This document shows, piece after piece, positions 1-8,931 of a stretch of 64,000 nucleotides of DNA. Source of the DNA: Sphingorhabdus sp. EL138 (GTDB lineage Bacteria; Pseudomonadota; Alphaproteobacteria; Sphingomonadales; Sphingomonadaceae); assembly GCF_945890115.1 (NCBI RefSeq), contig NZ_CAMDCK010000003.1, forward strand, positions 1-64,000. The letters are read 5' to 3'. How positions within the stretch are numbered: the first letter of the stretch is position 1; each line of letters starts with the position of its first letter. The notes under the pieces were generated by a model. That model saw only the letters and a list, made by a program, of their open reading frames with translations, did not search any database and was not told the DNA's origin. Position numbers and translations under genes: made by a program.

Positions 1-831
1 GCCTTGGTGGCGCTGTGGCTGGTGTGGACAAGCATCCACCGTATTGGCCCCGAACAAGAAGGCGTCGTGACGCAATTGGGCAAATATGCGCGCACAGTGC
101 AGCCGGGCATCCAGTTCACTTTGCCTGCGCCGCTGCAAAGCATCACGAAAATTGATACGCAGCAGATTCAGACGACATCTGTAGGTTCGCCAAAGGCAAG
201 CAGCGAGAATCTGGTACTGACGAAGGACCAAAGCATCATCGACATGGCTTATGATGTCCGTTGGTCGATTAAAGAGCCGGAGCTGTATCTGTTCCAACTC
301 GACAGCCCGCAGGAAACGGTCAAAGAAGTTGCCGAAAGCGCTATGCGCGCTGCGGTCGCCAATTATGATCTGACGCAGGCCATTGGCCCTGGGCGTGGCG
401 CAATCGAGATCGAGGTGCGTCGCCGGATGCAGCAAGTGCTCGATGAATATCGGGCGGGTGTGCTGATCCAGAGCATCTCAATCCGCCAATCGGACCCACC
501 GGCCGAGGTTAATGACGCCTTCCGTGAAGTGAACGCGGCGCAACAACGGCGCGAAAGCTATTTGAACGATGCCCGCGCTTATGCCAGCCGCGTGACTGAG
601 CTCGCATTGGGTGAAACCGCCGAATTTGACAAAATCTATGTGCAATATCGTGAGGCACCAGAGGTTACCAAACGTCGGCTTTATTATGAAACCATGGAGC
701 AAGTACTTGGGAAGGTCGACAAGACGATTGTCGAAACCGGCGGCGTAACACCGTATCTTCCCATTCCCGAATTCCAGAAAAGAACAGGTCCAAAGGCCGA
801 ACCAGTGACCGTTACAGGGACTAAACAATGA
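1..831 (+). CDS. hflK: FtsH protease modulator HflK (5' end outside the window)
   Basis: HflK pairs with HflC in a large inner-membrane SPFH/prohibitin complex that surrounds FtsH and limits its proteolysis of membrane proteins. The reading frame is open at the left edge, so the N-terminus (usually a Gly-rich cytoplasmic stretch) is missing. The visible part begins inside the single membrane segment (ALVALWLVWTS) and continues into the SPFH domain with the family phrases GPEQEGVVTQLGKY and QPGIQFTLP. An Ala/Arg/Glu-rich helix (about residues 175-235) and a short tail with PYLPIPEFQ follow. The stop overlaps the hflC start as ATGA, so the two are translationally coupled, the normal arrangement. 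Confidence is high from the family sequence and the neighbour. Confidence 0.95.
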   Translation, partial: ALVALWLVWTSIHRIGPEQEGVVTQLGKYARTVQPGIQFTLPAPLQSITKIDTQQIQTTSVGSPKASSENLVLTKDQSIIDMAYDVRWSIKEPELYLFQLDSPQETVKEVAESAMRAAVANYDLTQAIGPGRGAIEIEVRRRMQQVLDEYRAGVLIQSISIRQSDPPAEVNDAFREVNAAQQRRESYLNDARAYASRVTELALGETAEFDKIYVQYREAPEVTKRRLYYETMEQVLGKVDKTIVETGGVTPYLPIPEFQKRTGPKAEPVTVTGTKQ

Positions 832-1673
832 CCAGCAGCCTTCTTCGCAATCCGATTTATCTCGCGATTGGAGCGATCGGCGCGCTCATATTGATGAGCA
901 TGTCGGTGAATGTCGTGCCCGAAACGCAACAGGCCATTATCAGCAGCTATGGTAAGGTCGACCGGATCGTTAACGCTTATAGACCAGGTGAAAAATTCGG
1001 CGAAACGCGTGCCGGGCTTACCTTCCGCATACCCTTTGTCGAACAAATCCAGATGATCGACAAGCGCGTCTTGAGTGTTCAGATGGAGCAACAGGAAGTG
1101 CTTTCCACCGACCAGTTGCGGTTACAGGTGGACGCTTTTGCCCGTTTCCGTATTACCAAGCCCGCGGTGATGTACCGCACAATCCGTACAGAAGATCGCC
1201 TGCGCGACCAATTGCGGACGATTTTGGGATCATCGCTGCGCAATGAGCTTGGCAAGCGGACTTTCGCGACATTGCTCAGCGCGGAACGCGGCGAAGTCAT
1301 GGAGAATATCCAGACTGCGCTTAATCGCGAAGCCAAGAATTATGGCGCCGAAGTCATTGACGTGCGCATCAAGCGTGCCGACTTGCCAGCCGCAACGTTA
1401 CAGTCGGCGTATAACCGCATGCGCAGCGCCCGAAATCAGGAAGCCATCGCCATTGACGCAGAAGGCCAAAAGGAAGCGCAGATTATCCGCGCGGACGCCG
1501 AGGCTGAAGCCGCCCGCATCTACGCCATCAGCTATGGCAAGGACCCGGGTTTTTATGATTTCTATCGCGCGATGCAAAGCTATCGTCAGACATTCCAAAA
1601 TGGCGAAGGCGCAACGAACATCATCCTGTCGCCGCAAAACGCCTATCTGGAAAAATTCCGTAAAGGGATTTAG
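828..1673 (+). CDS. hflC: FtsH protease modulator HflC
   Basis: Partner of HflK in the periplasm-facing membrane complex that regulates FtsH. The protein is 281 aa, the usual family length is roughly 280-330. It has an N-terminal membrane anchor (about residues 10-30, AIGAIGALILMSMSVNVV), then an SPFH domain with PETQQAIISSYG and GLTFRIPFVEQ, then an alanine- and glutamate-rich coiled helix (EGQKEAQIIRADAEAEAARI) that is characteristic of HflC. The end resembles the conserved FYDFYRAMQSYR segment. The ATG overlaps the last codon of hflK by four bases. degP follows after 125 bases on the same strand, an arrangement common in alphaproteobacteria and consistent with a shared envelope quality-control role. 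Confidence 0.95.
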   Translation: MTSSLLRNPIYLAIGAIGALILMSMSVNVVPETQQAIISSYGKVDRIVNAYRPGEKFGETRAGLTFRIPFVEQIQMIDKRVLSVQMEQQEVLSTDQLRLQVDAFARFRITKPAVMYRTIRTEDRLRDQLRTILGSSLRNELGKRTFATLLSAERGEVMENIQTALNREAKNYGAEVIDVRIKRADLPAATLQSAYNRMRSARNQEAIAIDAEGQKEAQIIRADAEAEAARIYAISYGKDPGFYDFYRAMQSYRQTFQNGEGATNIILSPQNAYLEKFRKGI

Positions 1674-1783
1674 TCGAAGGACGATGACGTTGGCCAGTTG
1701 AATGGCGTCCATTCAATCGGCGTTCAGCTTTAGCACGCCAACGATGAATAGATCTTCGGGCCCTTTGCCCAATTGAATAGACG

Positions 1784-1789
1784 AAAGGA
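1784..1789 (+). promoter_or_regulatory. Ribosome binding site deciding the degP start
   Basis: AAAGGA directly abuts an in-frame ATG at 1790 (no spacer) but lies nine bases before the in-frame GTG at 1799. The GTG is therefore the more likely initiation codon. It removes only three residues and leaves a basic residue ahead of the signal-peptide core. Confidence 0.6.
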
Positions 1790-1798
1790 ATGATATCC

Positions 1799-3286
1799 GT
1801 GCGTTACGCTTATGCAGTTACCACCGCGCTTTTGATGGCTGGCGGCACAGTTGCTTTAGTCAATGGCAACCCCGTGACCGCGCAAACCGGACTGGCTGTC
1901 TCGGAACAGGTCAATCTCGCCCCGGGCGGCGCGCCGTCGAGCTTTGCGGATCTCGCCGCACAATTGCAGCCCGCAGTGGTCAATATCGCCACGCGTCAAA
2001 AGGTGCAGGTAGCCACCAGTTTTAATCCGCTCACCGGCGAACGCCGCCCCGTCACACAGGAACAAGCGAGTGGGGGCTCAGGGTTTCTTATCTCAAGCGA
2101 CGGCTATATTGTCACCAACAACCATGTTGTGGCAGGTGGCCCGGCTGGCGAAGCGGTTGACCGCGTGACGGTGACGCTTTTCGACGGCAAAGAATATGAG
2201 GCCGAAATAGTTGGCCGCGATCCATCATCGGACATTGCTTTGCTCAAGATCCGCGCCTCGAACTTGCCCTTTGTCAAAATGGCAGATTCTCAGAAAAGTC
2301 GTGTGGGTGATTGGGTAATCGCCATTGGTAATCCGCTTGGCCTTGGCAACACGGTAACCGCAGGGATCATCTCGGCGCTTCAGCGTAACATCGGCGCTGG
2401 CGGAGCATATGACCGCTTTATTCAAACCGACACTGCAATTAACCCAGGCAATTCGGGTGGCCCATTATTCAACCTGAAGGGTGAAGTTGTCGGCATCAAC
2501 AACCGCCTGATTTCGCCAGTGGGCGCGAATATCGGCGTTGGCTTTGCCATCCCAGCCGAAGAAGCCATTCCGGTCATTGAATCCCTGAAAAAAGGCGTCC
2601 GTCCAGAGCGTGGCTATTTGGGGATCAGCATCAGGCCCGTCGATGAGGTTACGGCCGACGCAATTGGTCTGGAGAAAAACCGCGGCGAATTGGTAGCGCG
2701 CATTGTTGCCGGTGAGGCAGCCGACAAGGCTGGCCTGAAAGAAAATGACATTGTCATTCGCGTCAATGACCGTGAAGTGACGCCCGAAGTGACCTTGTCC
2801 TTCATTGTCGCCAATATCAAACCGGGCACACGTATTCCGCTCGACATTTTGCGCGAAGGCAAGCCTATGAAGCTGACCGCTACGGTTGGCGCACGTCCGC
2901 CCGAAGAGAAGCTGGCCCAACGCAACTTCAACCCGGAAGAAAATAAAGACTTCGACAAGCAAACCGATACGCCCGATTCTAAAGTCATTCGTGATGCTCT
3001 TGGCTTCAGCGTCATTCCATTGGATGCCGAAATCGCACGTGTGCTTGAATTACCCCGCGACTTTAAGGGCATAGTCATCGACGTCCCCGGCACCGGCACT
3101 GGTGCGCAGGTTGGTTTACGGCGCGGGGACGTCATCGTCTCCGCAAATTATCGCGACTTGAATACAGCTGCCGCGCTCGCCGCCGCCGTCAAGGATGCAA
3201 AGGCAGCCGGTCGCAGCGCGATCCTGCTGGGCGTAAAACGGCGTGGAGCAGCCACGCAATATGTAGCTGTGCGTTTGGAAGATTAA
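1799..3286 (+). CDS. degP: Periplasmic serine protease Do (DegP/HtrA family)
   Basis: Periplasmic trypsin-like protease and chaperone for misfolded envelope proteins. About 495 aa from the preferred GTG start. A signal sequence (YAVTTALLMAGGTVALV) precedes the protease domain. The catalytic triad is visible as His in TNNHVVAGG, Asp in DPSSDIALLKI and Ser in NPGNSGGPLF. Two PDZ domains follow, the first beginning near GYLGISIRPV and the second near LGFSVIPLDAEIARVLELP. This is the full Do layout of protease plus two PDZ domains. It sits downstream of hflKC with no obvious terminator between, so it may be partly co-transcribed. An alternative ATG at 1790 has poor spacing to the ribosome binding site. 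Confidence 0.93.
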   Translation: MRYAYAVTTALLMAGGTVALVNGNPVTAQTGLAVSEQVNLAPGGAPSSFADLAAQLQPAVVNIATRQKVQVATSFNPLTGERRPVTQEQASGGSGFLISSDGYIVTNNHVVAGGPAGEAVDRVTVTLFDGKEYEAEIVGRDPSSDIALLKIRASNLPFVKMADSQKSRVGDWVIAIGNPLGLGNTVTAGIISALQRNIGAGGAYDRFIQTDTAINPGNSGGPLFNLKGEVVGINNRLISPVGANIGVGFAIPAEEAIPVIESLKKGVRPERGYLGISIRPVDEVTADAIGLEKNRGELVARIVAGEAADKAGLKENDIVIRVNDREVTPEVTLSFIVANIKPGTRIPLDILREGKPMKLTATVGARPPEEKLAQRNFNPEENKDFDKQTDTPDSKVIRDALGFSVIPLDAEIARVLELPRDFKGIVIDVPGTGTGAQVGLRRGDVIVSANYRDLNTAAALAAAVKDAKAAGRSAILLGVKRRGAATQYVAVRLED

Positions 3287-3325
3287 GACTGTTGTCGGTC
3301 GCGTCAGGCTGGTGCTAGTTAAGCT

Positions 3326-4531
3326 ATGGACTTCATCAGCACCGACTGGCGCGCCGACGCCGAACATATCCTTCCCGACCTTATTGACCTGCGCCGGGCT
3401 ATTCATGCCGAGCCGGAATTGGGTCTGCAAAATCCTAAGACATTGGCGAAGATCAAGGCAGCGCTTGCTGGCCTTCCGCTTGAGCTGCGTGAGGGGCCAT
3501 CAACCACTGGCCTCATTGCTACCCTCAAAGGCCCTGCCAATGGCCGTAATGTGCTTCTGCGCGGCGACATGGATGCACTGCCGCTGCATGAGGATACCGG
3601 CCTTGAATATAGCTCGCTGACCGACGGCGCGATGCATGCGTGCGGGCATGATACCCATGTCGCAATGCTGGTTGGCGCGGCAAAGATGTTATGCGCCAAA
3701 CGCGAGCAATTGGCGGGTACGGTCCAGTTCATGTTCCAACCGGGCGAAGAGGGCCATCATGGCGCACGCTTCATGCTCGACGACGGTTTGATCGACCCCC
3801 TGCCCGATGCCGCCTTTGCCTTGCATATCATGCCCAACGCCCCGCGCGGGGTGTTTAGCGGGCGTAGTGGTCCGTTACTGGCATCGTCCGATGTACTGAC
3901 CATAGCCGTCAAGGGCGCTGGCGGCCACGCCTCCATGCCGCATGACGCCATCGACCCCATCCCCGTCGCTTGCGAAATCGTTTCGGCGATCCAGACGATG
4001 GTGACCCGCAAGATTTCAGTGTTCAATCCGGCGGTCATCACCATCGCCAAAATATCGGCGGGCACCACCAACAATATCATTCCCGAAACTGCGCATTTGC
4101 TGGGCACCATCCGCACCTTGTCCCCACAATCGCGCGCACGCGTGGCCGAGGAATTGCACCGCCTTGTTCCCGGTATCGCCGCTGCACATGGTTGCAGCGC
4201 GCAGGTTCATATTGAACAGGGTTTTCCCGTCACCGTCTGCGACGACCGCGCCGTTCAGTTTGGCAAATCGGTGGTCGAGGATATGTTCGGCCCCGAAAGC
4301 TGGATCACGCTCGACACGCCCATCATGGGTGCCGAGGATTTTGCCTATGTGCTCGAAAAAGTCCCCGGCGCGATGTTCTTCTTAGGCGCGTCACACGAAG
4401 GCGACGACTGGCGCACTTGCTGTGGCCTGCACTCCAACCGCATGGTCTTAGACGACAGCGTCATGGCCAAAGGCGCCGCCCTCCACGCCGCCATCGCTGA
4501 ACGTTTTCTAGCCGACGGGTTTGCTTCCTAA
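3326..4531 (+). CDS. M20 family metal-dependent amidohydrolase (hippurate hydrolase/IAA-amino acid hydrolase type)
   Basis: A 401-aa cytoplasmic M20D peptidase-like enzyme that would hydrolyse N-acyl amino acids or similar amides with a dinuclear metal centre. Metal-binding and catalytic signatures are present: GDMDALPLHE, the HACGHDTH segment (Cys and His ligands), FQPGEEGHHGA with the catalytic Glu, and a lid domain beginning at VKGAGGHASMPHDAIDP. The C-terminal ligand motif is MGAEDFAYV. The true substrate cannot be told from sequence. It ends two bases before the stop of the convergent dipeptidase gene. Both genes act on peptide or acyl-amino-acid substrates, but their opposite strands argue against one operon. 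Confidence 0.88.
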   Translation: MDFISTDWRADAEHILPDLIDLRRAIHAEPELGLQNPKTLAKIKAALAGLPLELREGPSTTGLIATLKGPANGRNVLLRGDMDALPLHEDTGLEYSSLTDGAMHACGHDTHVAMLVGAAKMLCAKREQLAGTVQFMFQPGEEGHHGARFMLDDGLIDPLPDAAFALHIMPNAPRGVFSGRSGPLLASSDVLTIAVKGAGGHASMPHDAIDPIPVACEIVSAIQTMVTRKISVFNPAVITIAKISAGTTNNIIPETAHLLGTIRTLSPQSRARVAEELHRLVPGIAAAHGCSAQVHIEQGFPVTVCDDRAVQFGKSVVEDMFGPESWITLDTPIMGAEDFAYVLEKVPGAMFFLGASHEGDDWRTCCGLHSNRMVLDDSVMAKGAALHAAIAERFLADGFAS

Positions 4532-4533
4532 AT

Positions 4534-5775
4534 TTACTTACCCGCCGCCTTCTCCACAGCGCGCATCACGCGAAGGACATTGCCTTGCGCAATTTTGGCG
4601 AGGTCCGCCTTCGCATAGCCACGGCGGACGAGTTCGGCGAATAAGGCGGGATAGGTTGAGACATTTTCCAAGCCAACCGGCAGTTCGTCCACGCCGCCAA
4701 AGTCACCGCCGATGCCGATATGGTCAACCCCTGCAACCTTGCGGATATGGTCGATATGGTCGGCAACTTGCGCCAGCGTGGCCTTTGGCTGCGGGTTGGC
4801 GGCTATCCATGCGTCAACAGCGGCCTTTTCGCCAACCGGATTGCCGGAAAACTCAGTCTTAGCGCGCCCTGCAACGGCGGAGCGTTCATATTCCCATTGA
4901 CGCCGCGCGGCTGAGGTAAAGCCCGGCACGAAGGTCACCATCACCACGCCGCCATTTTGCGGCAGGCGCTTGAGGACCGAATCGGGCACGTTGCGCGGGT
5001 GCGGCGTGACCGCGCGGGCGTTGCTATGCGTGAACAGAACAGGCGCCGTGCTCTTATCCAACACATCGTGCATCGTTGCCTCTGACACATGGCTGATGTC
5101 CGCAATCATCCCCAATTGGTTCATTTCGGCAAGCACTTCAAAACCAAAGGGCGACAGTCCGTCATGCTTTGGCGCGTCGGTTGCGCTGTCCGCCCAATCG
5201 GTGGTCAGGCTGTGCGTAAGGGTCATGTAACGCGCGCCAAGCGCATAAGTCTGCCGCAGGATTTCCAGCGAACTGCCGATGGAATGCCCACCTTCCATGC
5301 CAATGAGTGAGGCGATTTTGCCCTTTTTTATCGCCGCCTCAACCTCTGCCGTCGTTTCTGCATAACTGAATGTTTCGGGATATCGCGCCATCATTTGCCG
5401 GACGACGTCGATTTGCTGAATAGTGCGCGTCACCGCCTCATGCTTGGGCAAAGCGGCGTCGACATAAACCGACCAATATTGCCCGCCCAAAAATCCGGCG
5501 CGTGCAGTTTTTATATCAGTATGCGTTTTGGCGAGCACGTCTGCTGGCAACGCCGCCAGGTCGAACTTTGAAAAGTCGCGGTCAAACAACTCAGCAATCT
5601 GGTGGGGAGTGTCATTATGGCCGTCGATGATAGGCGATTTGGCCAGCACTTCGCGCGCGGTTTCTTCGGGCGTCGCAGCGGCGGCGGGCATAGCCATTGC
5701 CCCTAGCAGCGCCACGACAGACAGTTGCAAAACTTTACGCAGGTGAATAGCAGCGACTTGATTTCGAACGTCCAT
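4534..5775 (-). CDS. Membrane/renal-type dipeptidase (M19 family), exported
   Basis: A 413-aa zinc dipeptidase. The M19 signature begins with the HxD metal ligands in IIDGHNDTPHQI. Later ligands appear in SLIGMEGGHSIG (Glu), ADISHVSEA (His), FTHSNARAV (His) and the terminal GIGGDFGG. The N-terminus is a signal peptide ending around MAMPAAAA, so the enzyme is periplasmic or secreted. I chose ATG at 5775: GGAGG lies five bases upstream of it, whereas the longer reading frame starts at a TTG that overlaps this GGAGG. Natural substrates are likely short peptides including D-residue dipeptides; this is family knowledge, not visible here. Confidence 0.9.
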   Translation of the reverse strand: MDVRNQVAAIHLRKVLQLSVVALLGAMAMPAAAATPEETAREVLAKSPIIDGHNDTPHQIAELFDRDFSKFDLAALPADVLAKTHTDIKTARAGFLGGQYWSVYVDAALPKHEAVTRTIQQIDVVRQMMARYPETFSYAETTAEVEAAIKKGKIASLIGMEGGHSIGSSLEILRQTYALGARYMTLTHSLTTDWADSATDAPKHDGLSPFGFEVLAEMNQLGMIADISHVSEATMHDVLDKSTAPVLFTHSNARAVTPHPRNVPDSVLKRLPQNGGVVMVTFVPGFTSAARRQWEYERSAVAGRAKTEFSGNPVGEKAAVDAWIAANPQPKATLAQVADHIDHIRKVAGVDHIGIGGDFGGVDELPVGLENVSTYPALFAELVRRGYAKADLAKIAQGNVLRVMRAVEKAAGK

Positions 5776-5843
5776 AATAGCCTCCAAATAAATAGGGTCA
5801 GGTCCCTGCCTGCGTTTGCCATCGGTAAGAAAGTGTTTTGTGC

Positions 5844-7418
5844 CTATGGCAGCAAAATCGTGTCGACCGCGCTGTCTGCCATCTCGGGATAATCGAGTGT
5901 AAAGTGGAGTCCACGGCTTTCATGCCGCGCCAGTGCCGACCGGATAATCAATGCGGCAACCTCAACGAGGTTACGTAACTCAATCAGGTCAGGGGTGACG
6001 CGGAAATGCCTGTAATAATCCTCAACCTCGCTACGCAGTAAATCAATCCGGTGCTGCGCCCGCTCCAACCGTTTGGTCGTGCGCACGATACCCACAAAGT
6101 TCCACATAAACTGCCGTATTTCGCGCCAGCATTGCGCGATAACTACCTCTTCATCGCTGTCGGTCACGCGGCTTTCATCCCATGACCGGATTGGCGGCGG
6201 AGGCGGCAGGCGGTCCCAATTGGCCTCAATATGCCGCGCACAGGCATCACCAAAGACAAAGCATTCCAGCAAGGAATTAGACGCTAGACGGTTTGCACCA
6301 TGCAGGCCGCTTTGCGTCACCTCGCCTGCGGCATAGAGGCCCGGTGCGTCGGTCCGACCGTCCAAATCGACAATCACACCGCCGCAGGTATAATGCTGCG
6401 CTGGCACCACGGGGATGGGCTCGCGCGTGATATCGATGCCAAGACCCATAAGCTTTTCGTAAATATTCGGAAAATGCGTTTTCACAAATTCGGGTGGCTT
6501 GTGGCTGATATCGAGGTGGACATAATCAAGGCCATCGCGCTTGATTTCGGCGTCATTGGCGCGGGCGACAATGTCACGCGGCGCAAGCTCTGCACGATCG
6601 TCGTAATCGGGCATGTAACGATGCCCGGTTTTCGGGTTTTTGAGGATTCCGCCCTCGCCGCGCACCGCCTCAGTTATCAGGAAATTTTTAACCTCAAGAT
6701 TGTAAAGACAGGTCGGGTGGAATTGCATGAATTCCATGTTGGAAACGCGGCACCCCGCGCGCCACGCCATGGCAATGCCGTCGCCCGTCGCACCCCGCGG
6801 GGCAGTTGAATAAAGATACGTCCGGCCAGCACCGCCGCTCGCCAAAACAGTCGCGCGCGCGGTGAAGGTTTCGACCCTGCCCGTTTTGCGGTTCAGTGCG
6901 TAGACCCCGTGAATGCGGCCTGACGTTGAAAAGCGTTCCTGATGCCGGCCCAAGATCAAATCGATCGCGACTAGGTCCGGAACCAAACTGATATTGGGAT
7001 GTGCTCTGGCGGCAGTCTCCAACGCTTGCTGCACGGCCCAACCAGTGGCGTCGTCCACATGGACGATGCGCCGGTGGCTATGTCCGCCTTCGCGGGTCAA
7101 GTGCCAGTCATTGCCCTCCAAATTGAAGGGCACGCCAAGCTTTGCCAACCGTTCAATCGCGAGTGGCGCGTTTTCGACAACAAATTCCACCGTGGCGCGG
7201 TTATTCAGCCCCGCGCCTGCGACCATCGTATCTTCGATATGGTTCGCAAAATTGTCGCCGGGTTCAAGAACGGCGGCAATCCCGCCCTGCGCCCATGCTG
7301 TTGCACCGTCGGAAATGGAACCCTTGGCCAGCACCACAACCTTGCGCGTCGCCGCCAATTGCAACGCCGCCGTCAACCCCGCAGCGCCCGAACCAATGAT
7401 CAGAACATCCGCTTCCAT
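5844..7418 (-). CDS. nadB: L-aspartate oxidase
   Basis: FAD enzyme that oxidises L-aspartate to iminoaspartate, the first step of de novo NAD synthesis. 524 aa, normal family length. The FAD dinucleotide-binding fold opens with IIGSGAAGLTAALQLA. The active-site strip EGGHSHRRIVHVDDATG and the fumarate-reductase-type segments MQFHPTCLY and YAAGEVTQSGLHGANRLASNSLLE are present, followed by the C-terminal helical domain. The ATG at 7418 shares one base with the TGA of the upstream DUF559 gene (TGATG), and its Shine-Dalgarno GGGAGGGGAG comes from a palindromic repeat. The downstream pathway genes nadC and nadA are also in this window but far apart (26.1 and 33.4 kb). Confidence 0.95.
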   Translation of the reverse strand: MEADVLIIGSGAAGLTAALQLAATRKVVVLAKGSISDGATAWAQGGIAAVLEPGDNFANHIEDTMVAGAGLNNRATVEFVVENAPLAIERLAKLGVPFNLEGNDWHLTREGGHSHRRIVHVDDATGWAVQQALETAARAHPNISLVPDLVAIDLILGRHQERFSTSGRIHGVYALNRKTGRVETFTARATVLASGGAGRTYLYSTAPRGATGDGIAMAWRAGCRVSNMEFMQFHPTCLYNLEVKNFLITEAVRGEGGILKNPKTGHRYMPDYDDRAELAPRDIVARANDAEIKRDGLDYVHLDISHKPPEFVKTHFPNIYEKLMGLGIDITREPIPVVPAQHYTCGGVIVDLDGRTDAPGLYAAGEVTQSGLHGANRLASNSLLECFVFGDACARHIEANWDRLPPPPPIRSWDESRVTDSDEEVVIAQCWREIRQFMWNFVGIVRTTKRLERAQHRIDLLRSEVEDYYRHFRVTPDLIELRNLVEVAALIIRSALARHESRGLHFTLDYPEMADSAVDTILLP

Positions 7419-7810
7419 CAACTCCCCTCCCGCGTGCGGGAGGGGTTGGGGGAGGGTATCGCCGCCAAGCGCTCGCGTATCATTACTAAGACTCCCTCCA
7501 GATTAAGCGTTACTTGTTCATTCGTAAAACGCAGCAATTCATAGCCTTTTGACCGGATAAATTTATCGCGTTGTCCATCATATCCTTGCCGTGCGTCATG
7601 TGACCATCCGTCCACTTCGACAACCAGCTTCTTCTCACGACAAACAAAATCGACGAAATAGCTGCCGACCTGAAATTGCTTTGTAAATCGGTGCCCGTTT
7701 AACTGACCAGACCGTAATTGAGACCATAATGTGCGTTCAGCTGGTGGAGATGCTCGGCGCAGTTCTCGTGATCGTTCGGTGTTTCTGGTTCTGAAAATTG
7801 GATTGTCCAA
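7418..7810 (-). CDS. DUF559 endonuclease-like protein
   Basis: A 130-aa protein of the DUF559 family, which has the Vsr/restriction-endonuclease-like fold; the cellular role is unknown. The family core is present in order: ERTLWSQLRSGQLNGHRF, QVGSYFVDFVC, KKLVVEVDGWSH, DGQRDKFIRSKGYELLRF. Candidate catalytic acids are the Asp of VDFVC and the Glu and Asp of EVDG. It begins with TTG, supported by GGAGG eight bases upstream. The final residues (PSPNPSRTREGS) are encoded by a 22-bp palindrome, and a near copy of the palindrome lies just upstream of the gene. It is one base-overlapped with nadB, so expression of nadB may be coupled to it. Unlike the surrounding genes it looks acquired. Confidence 0.85.
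   Translation of the reverse strand: MDNPIFRTRNTERSRELRRASPPAERTLWSQLRSGQLNGHRFTKQFQVGSYFVDFVCREKKLVVEVDGWSHDARQGYDGQRDKFIRSKGYELLRFTNEQVTLNLEGVLVMIRERLAAIPSPNPSRTREGS
7424..7445. repeat. REP-like palindrome inside the DUF559 3' end
   Basis: Arms CCCCTCCCGC and GCGGGAGGGG separated by two bases. The same arms recur exactly at 43433-43454 and, with one change, at 7848-7869. It encodes the last residues of the DUF559 protein and supplies the purine-rich ribosome binding site of nadB. Confidence 0.85.
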
Positions 7811-7847
7811 CTACCTGCCCTCCTGAACCGCTATAGCCCTCCCCTAG

Positions 7848-7869
7848 CCCCTCCCGCAAGCGGTAGGGG
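7848..7869. repeat. REP-like palindrome upstream of the DUF559 gene
   Basis: CCCCTCCCGC-AA-GCGGTAGGGG, one base different in one arm from the palindrome at 7424-7445. It lies between the DUF559 start and the 3' end of the ABC ATPase gene. Together the two copies bracket the DUF559 gene. Confidence 0.8.
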
Positions 7870-7875
7870 AACATC

Positions 7876-8793
7876 TTATGTGGCACTTGTCAGGCGGAGG
7901 AAGACGTCTTCAAGGTCGGCCTCCTTGGTGGTTACGTCAACGATGCCCAACCCAAGCCCTTGAATCACGGAAAGCACTTCGCCTGCGTTCATACGGTCTT
8001 TATTGTACGTAATCTCAACCGTCCGCTCACCAACCAATTCCGTTTTTTCAAAGGCCTCATGCGTTGGCGCACTGGTTACATCGCGGTCCAGCGTTAATAC
8101 GACTGCCTTCTCGCGCGCCATACCGACCAGTTCGCGCGTCGGCTTGTTGGCAATCAACTGCCCATGGTTGATGATCGCGATCCGGTCACACAACTGCTCG
8201 GCTTCTTCGAGATAATGGGTGGTGAGCACGACCGTCACGCCTTGGCGGTTCAGTTCCTGCACATAATCCCACAATTGCTGACGCAGTTCGATATCGACAC
8301 CAGCCGTCGGTTCATCGAGCACGATGACGGGCGGCGCATGCACCATGGCTTTGGCGACCAGCAAGCGGCGCTTCATCCCGCCCGACAGGGTCCGCGCATA
8401 GGCATCGGCCTTGTCCTCCAACCGCACCGCCTTTAACAATTCCATCGTCCGGCGTTTCGACTTGGGCACACCATAAAGACCCGCTTGCAACTCAAGCGCT
8501 TCTTTCGGTGTAAAAAATGGGTCGAACATAATCTCCTGTGGCACAATGCCAATGGATGCCTTCGCGTTACGCGGATGCGCGTCGATGTCGAACCCCCATA
8601 TGGACGCGCTGCCCGATGTCTTCATCACCAGCCCGGCCAAGATGTTAATCAACGTGGATTTGCCGGCGCCATTGGGCCCAAGAAGGCCGAAAATCGACCC
8701 TTGCGCGACGTCAAAACTCACATCGCTTAGCGCTTGTTTCCCCCCCGCATATTTTTTGGAAAGATTTTGGATCGAGATAGCTTGTTCGGACAT
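7876..8793 (-). CDS. ABC transporter ATP-binding protein (ABC-2 type)
   Basis: Nucleotide-binding subunit of an exporter-like ABC system. 305 aa. Walker A is GPNGAGKST, the signature motif is LSGGMKRRL, Walker B with catalytic Glu is VIVLDEPTAG, and the H-loop is TTHYLEE. Its C-terminal extension resembles the multidrug/YadG-type subfamily. The matching membrane permease (ABC-2 family) is not adjacent on either side, so the partner must be elsewhere. The substrate is therefore not assignable. Confidence 0.88.
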   Translation of the reverse strand: MSEQAISIQNLSKKYAGGKQALSDVSFDVAQGSIFGLLGPNGAGKSTLINILAGLVMKTSGSASIWGFDIDAHPRNAKASIGIVPQEIMFDPFFTPKEALELQAGLYGVPKSKRRTMELLKAVRLEDKADAYARTLSGGMKRRLLVAKAMVHAPPVIVLDEPTAGVDIELRQQLWDYVQELNRQGVTVVLTTHYLEEAEQLCDRIAIINHGQLIANKPTRELVGMAREKAVVLTLDRDVTSAPTHEAFEKTELVGERTVEITYNKDRMNAGEVLSVIQGLGLGIVDVTTKEADLEDVFLRLTSAT

Positions 8794-8931
8794 GTTGTTG
8801 CGATAGCGAACGCATGGTGTCAGCGCAATCGCATGGAATCCCCCCGCTAGAATTTCGTGGACGCACGATTATCGTGACTGCACTATTTCTCAGCCGTTGC
8901 AGCCACGTTGCGGCTTTGCTAAGCGGCGGAC

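Noticed and set aside
1398-1712. Small minus-strand frames under hflC
   Set aside because: No motif; the plus-strand SPFH/coiled-coil reading is complete.
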